Shown here piece after piece: positions 9,601 through 16,859 of a DNA stretch of 47,192 nt. Under the pieces are notes generated by a model. The model saw only the letters and a list, made by a program, of their open reading frames with translations. It had not been told where the DNA came from and did no database searches. Both the position numbers and the translations under genes were made by a program. Each line of letters starts with the position of its first letter. Position 1 is the first letter of the stretch. The DNA lies in contig SVPP01000019.1 in assembly GCA_015065765.1 (NCBI GenBank), positions 1 to 47,192 of the forward strand. Reading direction: 5' to 3'. Source of the stretch: Oscillospiraceae bacterium (GTDB taxonomy: Bacteria; Bacillota; Clostridia; Oscillospirales; Acutalibacteraceae).

Positions 9601-9629
9601 TTGACAAACAAATAAAACTTTGATATAAT
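9601..9629 (+). promoter_or_regulatory. consensus promoter upstream of the second T-box leader
   Basis: TTGACA (9601-9606) and TATAAT (9624-9629) match consensus exactly with a 17-base spacer, giving the second ligase gene its own transcript. Confidence 0.85.
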
Positions 9630-9641
9630 TCTAATGTTAAT

Positions 9642-9908
9642 GGCATTGATGGAGAGTGTTGTTGATTTTTCTTTCAAAGAGAGCCGCCGTCCGGTGCAAG
9701 TGCGGTAAAGGAAAACAGCAATTTGTAGCTCCGGAGCTGAAAAGAAGAAAGTGCTTTGCATGAGTAGAACTTTTCCGTGATTGCTGCGTTAATGCATAAG
9801 GTTTGTTTGAACCTGAGTGGCGCAAGTAGGCGCAATTTGAGTGGTACCGCGGGCAACAGATATTGGTGCTCGTCTCAAAGGATTATATCTTTGGGACGGG
9901 CTTTTTGT
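9642..9908 (+). promoter_or_regulatory. T-box riboswitch, predicted specifier GUA (valine)
   Basis: AGAGA is at 9679-9683. The base helix GGC (9642-9644) pairs GCT, a k-turn follows, then GGAG (9651-9654) pairs CTCC (9729-9732), and TTGTTG (9659-9664) pairs CAGCAA (9716-9721). The specifier loop is AGTG opposite UUU-GUA-G, placing GUA (Val) at 9725-9727, in the same register as in the first leader. The T-box GAGTGGTACCGCGG lies near 9838-9851 with UGGU matching A73 of tRNA-Val. A terminator hairpin (CGTCTCAAAG / CTTTGGGACG) with T-run lies at 9868-9908. Uncharged tRNA-Val should turn on the downstream ligase. Confidence 0.85.
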
Positions 9909-9942
9909 TTGACCTCCCCGAAGAAAAAAGGAGAAACTTTGT

Positions 9943-12231
9943 ATGAAAGAAACAGGCACACTCGACATTAAAATTATGGAAATGGCTCAGCGTATCAGAG
10001 AACTTCGTGAAATCGAAAATCTGACACAGGCTGAGATGGCTGAAAAAACAGGTGTAAGCCTTGAAGAGTACATACTTTGCGAGGAGGGAAGAAAAGACCT
10101 TTCTTTCGCATTTCTTTACAGATGCTCACAGGCTTTCAGGGTTGACGTTACGGATATCATTGAAGGTGTCAGCCCCACTCTTAAATCCTATGTTGTTACA
10201 AGAAAAGGACACGGTCAGGAAATTCAGGAGGCTCACGGCCTTAAGTATTACAACCTTGCTCCCTCTTTTGTAAACAGAATTGCAGAGCCTCTTTACGTTA
10301 AATGTGAATATAACGAAGGGGACGAAGAAAAGGAAATCGAACTGACTTCTCATGACGGACAGGAATGTGACATCGTCATCAGCGGTTCACTTAAAGTTCA
10401 GGTAGGTACTCATACAGTAATTCTTACTGCAGGCGACAGCATTTACTACGACAGTGCCACACCTCACGGTATGATTGCTGTAGGCGGCGAAGACTGCGAG
10501 TTCTATGCTATGGTTCTTAACCCCTCAGGTGAGCCTATTCCCGAGCTTGAACAGGCTAAGACCGAGATGAACGCAGCTCCCAAGAGAGTCAAGACAAACA
10601 GAAGAATTTACCATAACTTCATCCATCCCGTTGAAGATGAAAGGGGAGCACTTCTTTCACTTTCATTCGAGAATGAAGATAAATTCAACTTTGCATTCGA
10701 TATCGTTGACGGTATTGCAAAGAAACTTCCCGACAAAATGGCAATGCTCCACGTATCCAAGGACAAGACAGAAAGAATTTTCACTTTCAAGGATATGATG
10801 GAATATTCTTCACAGGCTGCAAACTATTTTAAGTCAATCGGCATTAAAAAGGGCGACAAGGTTATGCTTGTTCTCAAACGCCACTATCAGTTCTGGTTTG
10901 CAGTTCTCGGACTTCACAAATTAGGTGCAGTTGTAATTCCTGCAACACATCAGCTTAAGGACCATGACTTTGAATACCGCTTCAATGCAGCAGAAGTCAA
11001 AGCGATTATCTGCACATCAGACGACGGTACACCGGAGCAGGTTGAGCTTGCTGAGAAAAATGCGCCTTCACTTCGTACAAAAATTATTGTTGGCGAAGAG
11101 CGTGAAGGCTGGAGAAACTTCGACGAAGAATTCAAGCTTTACAGCAATGTTTTCGAGAGAACAGAAGATACACCCTGCGGCGATGACTATATGCTCATGT
11201 TCTTCACATCAGGCACAACAGGCTATCCCAAAATCGCAGCACATTCCTATAAATATCCTCTCGGACATTTTATCACAGCAAACTATTGGCACTGCGTAAA
11301 TCCCCAGGGACTCCACCTTACAATTTCCGATACAGGCTGGGCAAAATCCATGTGGGGCAAGCTTTACGGACAGTGGCTGTGTGAAGCAGCAATCTTTGTT
11401 TATGACTTTGACCGCTTCGATGCAGCAGATATTCTTCCCATGTTTGCTAAATACAAGATTACAACATTCTGCGCACCGCCTACGATGTACAGAATGATGA
11501 TCAAGCAGGACCTTACAAAGTACGATATGTCATCAATTGAGCATGCAACTATCGCAGGTGAAGCGCTCAACCCCGAGGTATTCAGACAATTTGAAAACCT
11601 TACAGGTCTTCAGGTTATGGAAGGCTTCGGTCAGTCAGAAACAACTCTTGTTATCGGTAACCTCTTCGGCTCAGAGCACAGACTTGGTTCAATGGGTAAA
11701 CCTGTACCGCTGTATGATGTCGACATTGTTGATCCTGACGGAAATTCAGTACCTGTCGGTGATACAGGTGAAATCGTTATCCGTACATCAGAGAAAGTAC
11801 CCTGCGGTCTCTTCAAAGGCTATTACCTTGACGAAGAAAAGACAAACGAAGCATGGTGTGACGGACTTTACCATACAGGCGATACAGCATGGAAGGATGA
11901 AGACGGCTTCTACTGGTATGTGGGACGTGTTGATGACGTTATCAAGTCATCAGGCTACAGAATCGGACCCTTTGAAATTGAAAACGTTATTATGGAACTT
12001 CCCTATGTTCTTGAGTGCGGTGTTTCAGCTGCTCCCGACGAAGTAAGAGGACAGGTTGTTAAAGCAAGCATCGTTCTTACAAAGGGTACAGAAGGCACAG
12101 AAGAGCTTAAGAAAGAAATCCAGAAATATGTTAAGGAGCACACAGCACCTTACAAATATCCGAGAATTGTTGTTTTCAAAGACGAATTGCCCAAGACAGT
12201 AAGCGGTAAGATTCAGAGAAATAAATTATAA
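9943..12231 (+). CDS. HTH-cupin-acyl-CoA ligase fusion (AMP-forming), Val T-box controlled
   Basis: This 762-residue paralogue of the gene at 7233 has the same order of modules: XRE HTH (about residues 12-72), cupin_2 (about 137-195, HDGQECDIVISGSLKV... TPHGMIAV) and AMP-forming ligase (about 255-762). It has the MFFTSGTTGYPK loop, GFGQSETT, YHTGDTAWKDEDGF and a terminal PKTVSGKIQRNKL. The ligase halves are nearly collinear and very similar, while the HTH and linkers are more divergent, pointing to a tandem duplication followed by specialisation. From the Val T-box I infer isobutyrate as substrate (isobutyryl-CoA plus CO2 gives 2-ketoisovalerate, the valine precursor). The start follows AAAGGAG. 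Transcription may run on into the P-loop/VOR genes, since no clear terminator lies between. Substrate is inferred only. Confidence 0.85.
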   Translation: MKETGTLDIKIMEMAQRIRELREIENLTQAEMAEKTGVSLEEYILCEEGRKDLSFAFLYRCSQAFRVDVTDIIEGVSPTLKSYVVTRKGHGQEIQEAHGLKYYNLAPSFVNRIAEPLYVKCEYNEGDEEKEIELTSHDGQECDIVISGSLKVQVGTHTVILTAGDSIYYDSATPHGMIAVGGEDCEFYAMVLNPSGEPIPELEQAKTEMNAAPKRVKTNRRIYHNFIHPVEDERGALLSLSFENEDKFNFAFDIVDGIAKKLPDKMAMLHVSKDKTERIFTFKDMMEYSSQAANYFKSIGIKKGDKVMLVLKRHYQFWFAVLGLHKLGAVVIPATHQLKDHDFEYRFNAAEVKAIICTSDDGTPEQVELAEKNAPSLRTKIIVGEEREGWRNFDEEFKLYSNVFERTEDTPCGDDYMLMFFTSGTTGYPKIAAHSYKYPLGHFITANYWHCVNPQGLHLTISDTGWAKSMWGKLYGQWLCEAAIFVYDFDRFDAADILPMFAKYKITTFCAPPTMYRMMIKQDLTKYDMSSIEHATIAGEALNPEVFRQFENLTGLQVMEGFGQSETTLVIGNLFGSEHRLGSMGKPVPLYDVDIVDPDGNSVPVGDTGEIVIRTSEKVPCGLFKGYYLDEEKTNEAWCDGLYHTGDTAWKDEDGFYWYVGRVDDVIKSSGYRIGPFEIENVIMELPYVLECGVSAAPDEVRGQVVKASIVLTKGTEGTEELKKEIQKYVKEHTAPYKYPRIVVFKDELPKTVSGKIQRNKL

Positions 12232-12342
12232 GATTTTGATAAATCGGTAATATGACATTTTTTGCCACTTGGAGTACATCATGTACACCGTCGCGTCAGA
12301 AAATGCCGTCTTCCCCGATTTCTCATCAATCTTCAATAAAAT

Positions 12343-12370
12343 GTAGGGGACGGCGTCCTCGACGTCCCGA
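12343..12370. repeat. short hairpin repeat, copy 1 (GGGACG arms)
   Basis: TGTAGGGGACG, GCGTCCTCGA and CGTCCCG form a small stem-loop just before the P-loop gene. Related copies are at 15718-15745 and 16714-16742. The preceding bases 12232-12340 contain another low-information stretch with the palindrome GTACATCATGTAC and no gene that I can support. Confidence 0.7.
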
Positions 12371-12389
12371 AGAAAAATCGGTGAGCAAA

Positions 12390-13058
12390 ATGAACTTTAA
12401 AAGAGTAACTCTTTTTGCAGGTCACTACGGCTCAGGTAAGACCAATATCGCCGTAAACTATGCAGTAAAGATAAAAGAATCAGGCAAAGACGTATGTGTT
12501 GCAGACCTTGATATAGTAAACCCTTACTACCGTGCAAAGGACTCAGAGGACGAGCTTGAAAAAAGGGGAATACATCTGATTTCTTCGGTGTATGCAAACT
12601 CAAACGTTGACCTGCCTGCAATTCCTCAGCAGATGTATTCAATTGTGCATAACACAGAAACATACGCTGTAATGGATATCGGCGGTGATGACAGAGGAGC
12701 TTTGGCTCTCGGCAGATATGCACCGTCAATTCTTGAAGAAAACAATTATGAAATGTTCTTCGTAATCAATAAGTACAGACCTCTCACTCCCGATGCTGAA
12801 AGCACAGTTGAGGTAATGAGAGAAGTGGAAACTGCAGGTGGAATGAAATTCACCGCAATTGTGAATAACTCAAATTTAGGTGAAGAAACGACTGCTGATG
12901 ATGTACTGAATTCTGTATCTTATGCAGAAGAAGTTTCACGCCTGACAGGACTTCCTGTCAGAATGACAACAGTCAAAGCTACGTTATATAACGAATTGTC
13001 CGGCAAAATAGAAAATATAATGCCCCTCAATTTGCAACATATAAGAAAATACGATTAA
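12390..13058 (+). CDS. P-loop (SIMIBI/ParA-like) NTPase of the VOR operon
   Basis: A 222-residue soluble protein with Walker A FAGHYGSGKTNIAVNYA at the N-terminus (residues 8-24), a VADLDIVNPYYRAKD segment typical of the SIMIBI class, and AVMDIGGDDRGALAL as the Walker B-like region. The gene sits directly in front of the ferredoxin and oxidoreductase genes, 12 bases from the next start. A job in assembling or maintaining the iron-sulfur oxidoreductase is possible, but I do not know one. I chose ATG 12390: the reading frame is open further upstream to 12252, but that part overlaps repeat DNA and translates to low-complexity, non-conserved sequence. GTG 12381 is an alternative; GGTGAG lies just before the ATG. 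Confidence 0.8.
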   Translation: MNFKRVTLFAGHYGSGKTNIAVNYAVKIKESGKDVCVADLDIVNPYYRAKDSEDELEKRGIHLISSVYANSNVDLPAIPQQMYSIVHNTETYAVMDIGGDDRGALALGRYAPSILEENNYEMFFVINKYRPLTPDAESTVEVMREVETAGGMKFTAIVNNSNLGEETTADDVLNSVSYAEEVSRLTGLPVRMTTVKATLYNELSGKIENIMPLNLQHIRKYD

Positions 13059-13070
13059 GGGAGAGATAGT

Positions 13071-13277
13071 ATGGCAAAGGTAACTTTCGCAACAGATTTG
13101 TGTAAAGGTTGCGGTCTTTGTGTAGTTGCATGTCCTAAAAAGATTATTGCACTTTCCAAAGACAAGATTAATGTTAAAGGACATCATCCCGCTGAAATTA
13201 CAGACAGTGAGAAATGTGTAGGTTGTGCAGCATGTGCAACAATGTGTCCTGATTGTGTAATTAAGGTTGAGAGGTGA
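13071..13277 (+). CDS. 2x[4Fe-4S] ferredoxin subunit of 2-oxoacid:ferredoxin oxidoreductase (delta, KorD-like)
   Basis: A 68-residue protein with two ferredoxin motifs, CKGCGLCVVACP (residues 11-22) and CVGCAACATMCP (about 49-60). It is the electron-transfer subunit of a VOR/KOR-type enzyme and links the TPP-bound intermediate to external ferredoxin. Length and gene order (delta, alpha, beta, gamma) match archaeal and clostridial VOR operons. GGGAGAG precedes the start. The alpha gene begins 7 bases after its stop. Confidence 0.93.
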   Translation: MAKVTFATDLCKGCGLCVVACPKKIIALSKDKINVKGHHPAEITDSEKCVGCAACATMCPDCVIKVER

Positions 13278-13284
13278 GAAAATA

Positions 13285-14352
13285 ATGGCAGAAAAAGTAT
13301 TGATGAAGGGTAACGAAGCAATTGCTGAAGCTGCTATCATGGCAGGTTGCCGCCATTACTTCGGCTATCCCATAACTCCTCAGACAGAGGTTGCTGCCTA
13401 CATGGCAAAACGTATGCCCAAAATCGAGGGTGGCGTTTTCCTTCAGGCAGAAAGTGAAATCGCAGCAATCAACATGGTTTACGGTGTTGCTGCAACAGGT
13501 AAGAGAGTAATGACATCTTCTTCAAGCCCCGGAATTTCACTTAAGAGCGAAGGCATTTCTTACATCGCAGGTTGCGACCTTCCCGCGCTTATCGTTAACG
13601 TTCAGCGTGGCGGCCCCGGTCTCGGCGGTATCCAGCCTTCACAGTCAGACTATTTCCAGGCAACAAGAGGCAGCGGTCACGGTGACTATCACCTTATCGT
13701 TCTCGCTCCCGCATCAGTTCAGGAAATGGCATCACTTACATTCAAAGCTTTCAATCTTGCAGATAAATACCGTATGCCCACAATGATTCTTGCAGACGGT
13801 ACAATGGGACAGATGATGGAGCCTGTAAGCCTTGATATGGGTGAGGTTGAAACATACGAAAAGCCCTGGGCACTTACAGGTACAAATATGGAAAGAGAGC
13901 ACAACATCGTTAACTCACTTTCACTTGTTCCCGAAGAGCTTGAAAAATTCAACTTCGAGCGTTTTGAGAAATATAAGGCAATCGAAGAAAATGAAGCACT
14001 CTGTGAAGAGTTCATGATGGAAGATGCTGAAATCTGCGTTGCAGCATTCGGTATCGCATCACGTGTTTCAAAGAATGCAGTTCTTGAAGCAAGAAAACAG
14101 GGCATCAAAGTTGGTCTCATCAGACCTATCACACTCTGGCCCTTCCCCAAAAAGGCATTCAGAGCAGCTGCTGACAAAGTAAAATCATTCATCAGCGTTG
14201 AAATGTCAATGGGACAGATGATTGAAGACGTTAAGCTTGCAACAGAATGCAAGAAGCCCGTTACACTCTGCAACAGAGCAGGCGGTATGATTCCTTCACC
14301 TGAACAGGTACTTGAAGCAATCATCGAAGCAAACAAAGGAGGCGACAAATAA
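13285..14352 (+). CDS. vorB: 2-oxoacid:ferredoxin oxidoreductase alpha subunit, VorB type
   Basis: This 355-residue subunit closely follows the pattern known as 3-ketoisovalerate (3-methyl-2-oxobutanoate) oxidoreductase subunit VorB: KGNEAIAEAAI, GCRHYFGYPITPQTE, FLQAESEIAAINM, SSSPGISLK, and QRGGPGLGGIQPSQSD. With the TPP subunit it catalyses 2-oxoacid + CoA + oxidised ferredoxin <-> acyl-CoA + CO2 + reduced ferredoxin. In fermenting anaerobes with reduced ferredoxin the reverse, carboxylating direction is possible. The family name implies branched-chain 2-oxoacids, although related KOR enzymes use 2-oxoglutarate. ATG 13285 follows GAGGTGAG; an upstream in-frame TTG (13267) overlaps the ferredoxin gene and is not needed. 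Its stop overlaps the next start (TAATG). Confidence 0.93.
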   Translation: MAEKVLMKGNEAIAEAAIMAGCRHYFGYPITPQTEVAAYMAKRMPKIEGGVFLQAESEIAAINMVYGVAATGKRVMTSSSSPGISLKSEGISYIAGCDLPALIVNVQRGGPGLGGIQPSQSDYFQATRGSGHGDYHLIVLAPASVQEMASLTFKAFNLADKYRMPTMILADGTMGQMMEPVSLDMGEVETYEKPWALTGTNMEREHNIVNSLSLVPEELEKFNFERFEKYKAIEENEALCEEFMMEDAEICVAAFGIASRVSKNAVLEARKQGIKVGLIRPITLWPFPKKAFRAAADKVKSFISVEMSMGQMIEDVKLATECKKPVTLCNRAGGMIPSPEQVLEAIIEANKGGDK

Positions 14353-15104
14353 TGGTAGTTTTTGATAAACCCCATGCACTTACAGATGCTCCTCTTCATT
14401 ACTGCCCCGGATGTACTCACGGTATTATCCACCGTCTTGTTGCCGAGGTTATGGATGAACTCGGAATTGAAGGCAAAGCAATAGGTGTTGCACCTGTTGG
14501 TTGCTCAGTTATGGCATATAATTATTTCGGTTGTGACATGATTCAGGCTGCACACGGACGTGCACCTGCAGTTGCAACAGGTATCAAACGCTCAGACCCC
14601 TCAAAGGTTGTATTTACATACCAGGGCGACGGTGACCTTGCAGCTATCGGTACTGCAGAAACAGTACACTCAGCAGCAAGAAGAGAAAACATTACAGTTA
14701 TTTTCGTTAACAACGCAATTTACGGTATGACAGGCGGTCAGATGGCTCCTACAACTCTTCCCGAGCAGGTAACACAGACATCACCCTACGGCAGAGATGT
14801 TAACGTTGCAGGTTATCCTGTTAAGGTTGCAGAGCTTCTTTCAAATGTTGACGGTGCAGCATATATCGAAAGAGTTGCAGTTAATAACGTTAAGAATGTA
14901 AACAAAGCAAAAAAAGCAATCAAGAAGGCTTTCCAGAATCAGATTGACGGCAAAGGCTTCTCACTTGTTGAAGTTCTTTCAACATGCCCCACAAACTGGG
15001 GACTTACTCCTGAGAAAGCTCTCACATGGCTTGAAGAAAACATGATGCCCTATTATCCCTTGGGTGTTTACAAAGATATCTATGCAGAGGAGGAAACAAA
15101 ATGA
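14352..15104 (+). CDS. 2-oxoacid:ferredoxin oxidoreductase beta subunit (TPP-binding)
   Basis: A 250-residue subunit carrying thiamine pyrophosphate. CPGCTHGIIHRL near residue 17 supplies conserved Cys, and YQGDGDLAAIGTAE near residue 93 followed by NNAIYGMTGGQ is the GDG...NN Mg-TPP motif. It forms the catalytic site with VorB. It overlaps the upstream stop by one base and the downstream gene by four (ATGA), so the subunits are translationally coupled. Confidence 0.94.
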   Translation: MVVFDKPHALTDAPLHYCPGCTHGIIHRLVAEVMDELGIEGKAIGVAPVGCSVMAYNYFGCDMIQAAHGRAPAVATGIKRSDPSKVVFTYQGDGDLAAIGTAETVHSAARRENITVIFVNNAIYGMTGGQMAPTTLPEQVTQTSPYGRDVNVAGYPVKVAELLSNVDGAAYIERVAVNNVKNVNKAKKAIKKAFQNQIDGKGFSLVEVLSTCPTNWGLTPEKALTWLEENMMPYYPLGVYKDIYAEEETK

Positions 15105-15637
15105 GTAAATCATGCAGCATCCTCTTTGCAGGATTCGGCGGACAGGGTGTTCTGTTCGTAGGTAAATTTCTGGCATACAAAGGCCTTGACGAAGGTAAGC
15201 AGGTAAGCTGGCTTCCCTCATATGGTCCTGAAATGCGTGGCGGTACAGCAAGCTGCAGCGTTATCATCAGCGATGATCCCATCGGCTCACCCATTATCAG
15301 TGAAGCAGATATCCTCGTTGCAATGAACCTTCCCTCACTTGACAAATACGAAAGTATTGTTAAAAAGGGCGGTAAGATTATCCTTGACAGCTCTCTTATC
15401 GGTAGAAAAGTTGAGAGAGACGATGTTGAAGTTTTCTACCTTCCTGCAACACAGCTTGCAAATGATAACAACATCCCCAAGCTTGCAAACATGATTATTG
15501 CAGGTAAGCTTATGAAGGAATGTGACGTTATCGCTTATGACAACGTGAAGGAAGCACTTTCGCACGTTGTTTCAGCAAGACATCAGGATATGCTCGACAT
15601 CAACCTCGGTGCAATCGAAATCGGCTATAACGCATAA
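15101..15637 (+). CDS. 2-oxoacid:ferredoxin oxidoreductase gamma subunit
   Basis: A 178-residue subunit with the family's start FAGFGGQGVLFVGKFLA, then WLPSYGPEMRGGTASCSVIIS and AMNLPSLDKYES. It completes a four-subunit enzyme (delta, alpha, beta, gamma), so no subunit is missing. It is the last gene of the unit and is followed by a strong terminator. In the context of the Ile and Val T-boxes, the operon may make branched-chain 2-oxoacids from acyl-CoAs rather than only degrade them. Confidence 0.94.
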   Translation: MSKSCSILFAGFGGQGVLFVGKFLAYKGLDEGKQVSWLPSYGPEMRGGTASCSVIISDDPIGSPIISEADILVAMNLPSLDKYESIVKKGGKIILDSSLIGRKVERDDVEVFYLPATQLANDNNIPKLANMIIAGKLMKECDVIAYDNVKEALSHVVSARHQDMLDINLGAIEIGYNA

Positions 15638-15650
15638 AACAAAAATCAAA

Positions 15651-15704
15651 TCCCTGACGAGTCATCCTCGAGCGTAAGCGAAGGATCCCGTCAGGGATTT
15701 TTTT
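15651..15704 (+). terminator. intrinsic terminator of the VOR operon
   Basis: TCCCTGACG pairs with CGTCAGGGA, followed by a T-run. The loop itself contains a second small hairpin (ATCCT..AGGAT around CGAGCGTAAGCG). A terminator with the same nested design lies at 36233-36281. Confidence 0.9.
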
Positions 15705-15717
15705 AGTGCAGAATGTT

Positions 15718-15745
15718 TGTAGGGGAGGGTCTCTGTGCCCTCCCG
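15718..15745. repeat. short hairpin repeat, copy 2 (GGGAGGG arms)
   Basis: TGTAGGGGAGGG / CCCTCCCG with an 8-base loop. It shares the TGTAGGG start and design of the copies at 12343 and 16714, but both arms have changed together. Confidence 0.65.
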
Positions 15746-15752
15746 TTTTGTT

Positions 15753-16421
15753 TTACGAAAATGATGGGGGATTAACGTCTTTCTGAGGAAACGTTGAGTT
15801 TGCAGGTGACGGCTCTGACATGCTGAAATACATTCTTGCCGCTTTCGTTGTGCCGAAGTCGCGGTTTGAGCCTGTGTCCTGAACCTTGTTGAAAGCCTCT
15901 CTGAACATAGCATTATGAGCCTCTTCGCGGTTTAAAAGGAAATCAATGGTTTCCCTTACCTTTTTGTCATCAATCTGTCTGTAGAGATATTCATAAACCA
16001 CTTTCGCACGCTGCTCAGATGCAATGTTTGAAAGCAAATCAGCACAAAGGTCACCTGTGACTGTAACATAGTCGCCTGTCCATGAATAACCCGATGCGTT
16101 AATAAGTCCCGGGTTGAGTCCTAAAAGTACATGGGACTGAATTTCACCGCAGGGCACTTTTTCAGCGTCCACATCATGACCGTTGAGAAGGTTGATTGTC
16201 TGTGCCACCATTTCCATGTGTCCCAATTCTTCAGCGGCAATGTCAAGAAATAAATCTTTGATTTCAGGGTCTTTGATTCTGAAGCTCTGTGACATATACT
16301 GCATTGCGGCTTTCAGTTCACCGTTGCCACCGCCCAATTGCTCCTGCAGAAGTGCCGCATACTGCGGATTTGCTCTTTCAACACCTACAGGATGAAATAA
16401 CATTTTTTCATGCTTGAACAT
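15753..16421 (-). CDS. manganese catalase family protein (CotJC-like)
   Basis: A 222-residue ferritin-like protein of the Mn-catalase/CotJC type, which disproportionates hydrogen peroxide using a dimanganese site. The metal-ligand helices are visible: LGGGNGELKAAMQYM (first Glu), DIAAEELGHMEMV (Glu..His), and FLLNREEAHNAMFREAF (Glu..His). The N-terminal HPVGVERANPQYAALLQEQ matches CotJC-like members. The protein is cytoplasmic or spore-coat; no cotJA/cotJB genes lie beside it, so a spore role is not shown. ATG 16421 is preferred (GTGAGG about 10 bases upstream); a GTG five codons earlier falls inside that ribosome site. It converges on the VOR operon. Confidence 0.9.
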   Translation of the reverse strand: MFKHEKMLFHPVGVERANPQYAALLQEQLGGGNGELKAAMQYMSQSFRIKDPEIKDLFLDIAAEELGHMEMVAQTINLLNGHDVDAEKVPCGEIQSHVLLGLNPGLINASGYSWTGDYVTVTGDLCADLLSNIASEQRAKVVYEYLYRQIDDKKVRETIDFLLNREEAHNAMFREAFNKVQDTGSNRDFGTTKAARMYFSMSEPSPANSTFPQKDVNPPSFS

Positions 16422-16530
16422 AAAAAATCGCCTCACTTTCTTTTTTTAGTGTAGGCGGTTTTTTCATTAAAATACATTATGATTCTGAAATAAATTATAA
16501 TTTGACGTTTAGAAATTAGCTATAACAAGT

Positions 16531-16690
16531 GGCTCCCCTTGTCAGGGGAGCTGTCGTTTTCGCAAGAAAATGACTGAGGGGTAGTTACATATTGCTATTA
16601 TCTCTCCCTCCGTCTTTTGCTTTGCAAAAGCCACCTCCCTCATCAGATGGAGGCAACGCTCTGTTCAACTGCACGCTAAATTGTAATTTA
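16531..16690. repeat. composite palindromic repeat block in a gene-free spacer
   Basis: The spacer 16437-16859 has no supportable gene. It holds a CTCCCCTTG/CAGGGGAG hairpin with the GACTGAGGGG tail (16531-16584; related copy at 9527), then CTCCCTCCGTCTTTTGC, a TTTGC/GCAAA inverted repeat, and CCTCCCTCATCAGATGGAGG. These are typical of dispersed non-coding repeats in gut Clostridia. No ORF spans it. Confidence 0.7.
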
Positions 16691-16713
16691 TCTGTATGTT
16701 TAAAGTAACCATT

Positions 16714-16742
16714 TGTAGGGCTCGGCGTCCTCGACGAGCCGT
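16714..16742. repeat. short hairpin repeat, copy 3 (GGCTCG arms)
   Basis: TGTAGGGCTCG, GCGTCCTCGA and CGAGCCG. The loop is identical to copy 1 at 12343 while both arms differ (GACG/CGTC versus CTCG/CGAG), so base pairing is kept. Confidence 0.7.
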
Positions 16743-16859
16743 TAAACTATGCGTGAATTCGCGGACGGTCAAGGATGCCCGTCTTTACGAATGTTGATTA
16801 AAGCACACAAACAAATTATAATTTATATGTATATTTATTTTGTACTGTAGGGTGTTATC

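Noticed and set aside
12252..12389. N-terminal extension of the P-loop gene
   Set aside because: It translates repeat DNA, is Ser/Pro/Arg-rich, and the conserved protein starts at ATG 12390 behind GGTGAG.
13719..14432. 237-codon open frame on the minus strand
   Set aside because: Antisense to vorB and the TPP subunit, Ser/Ala-rich low complexity, no ribosome site.
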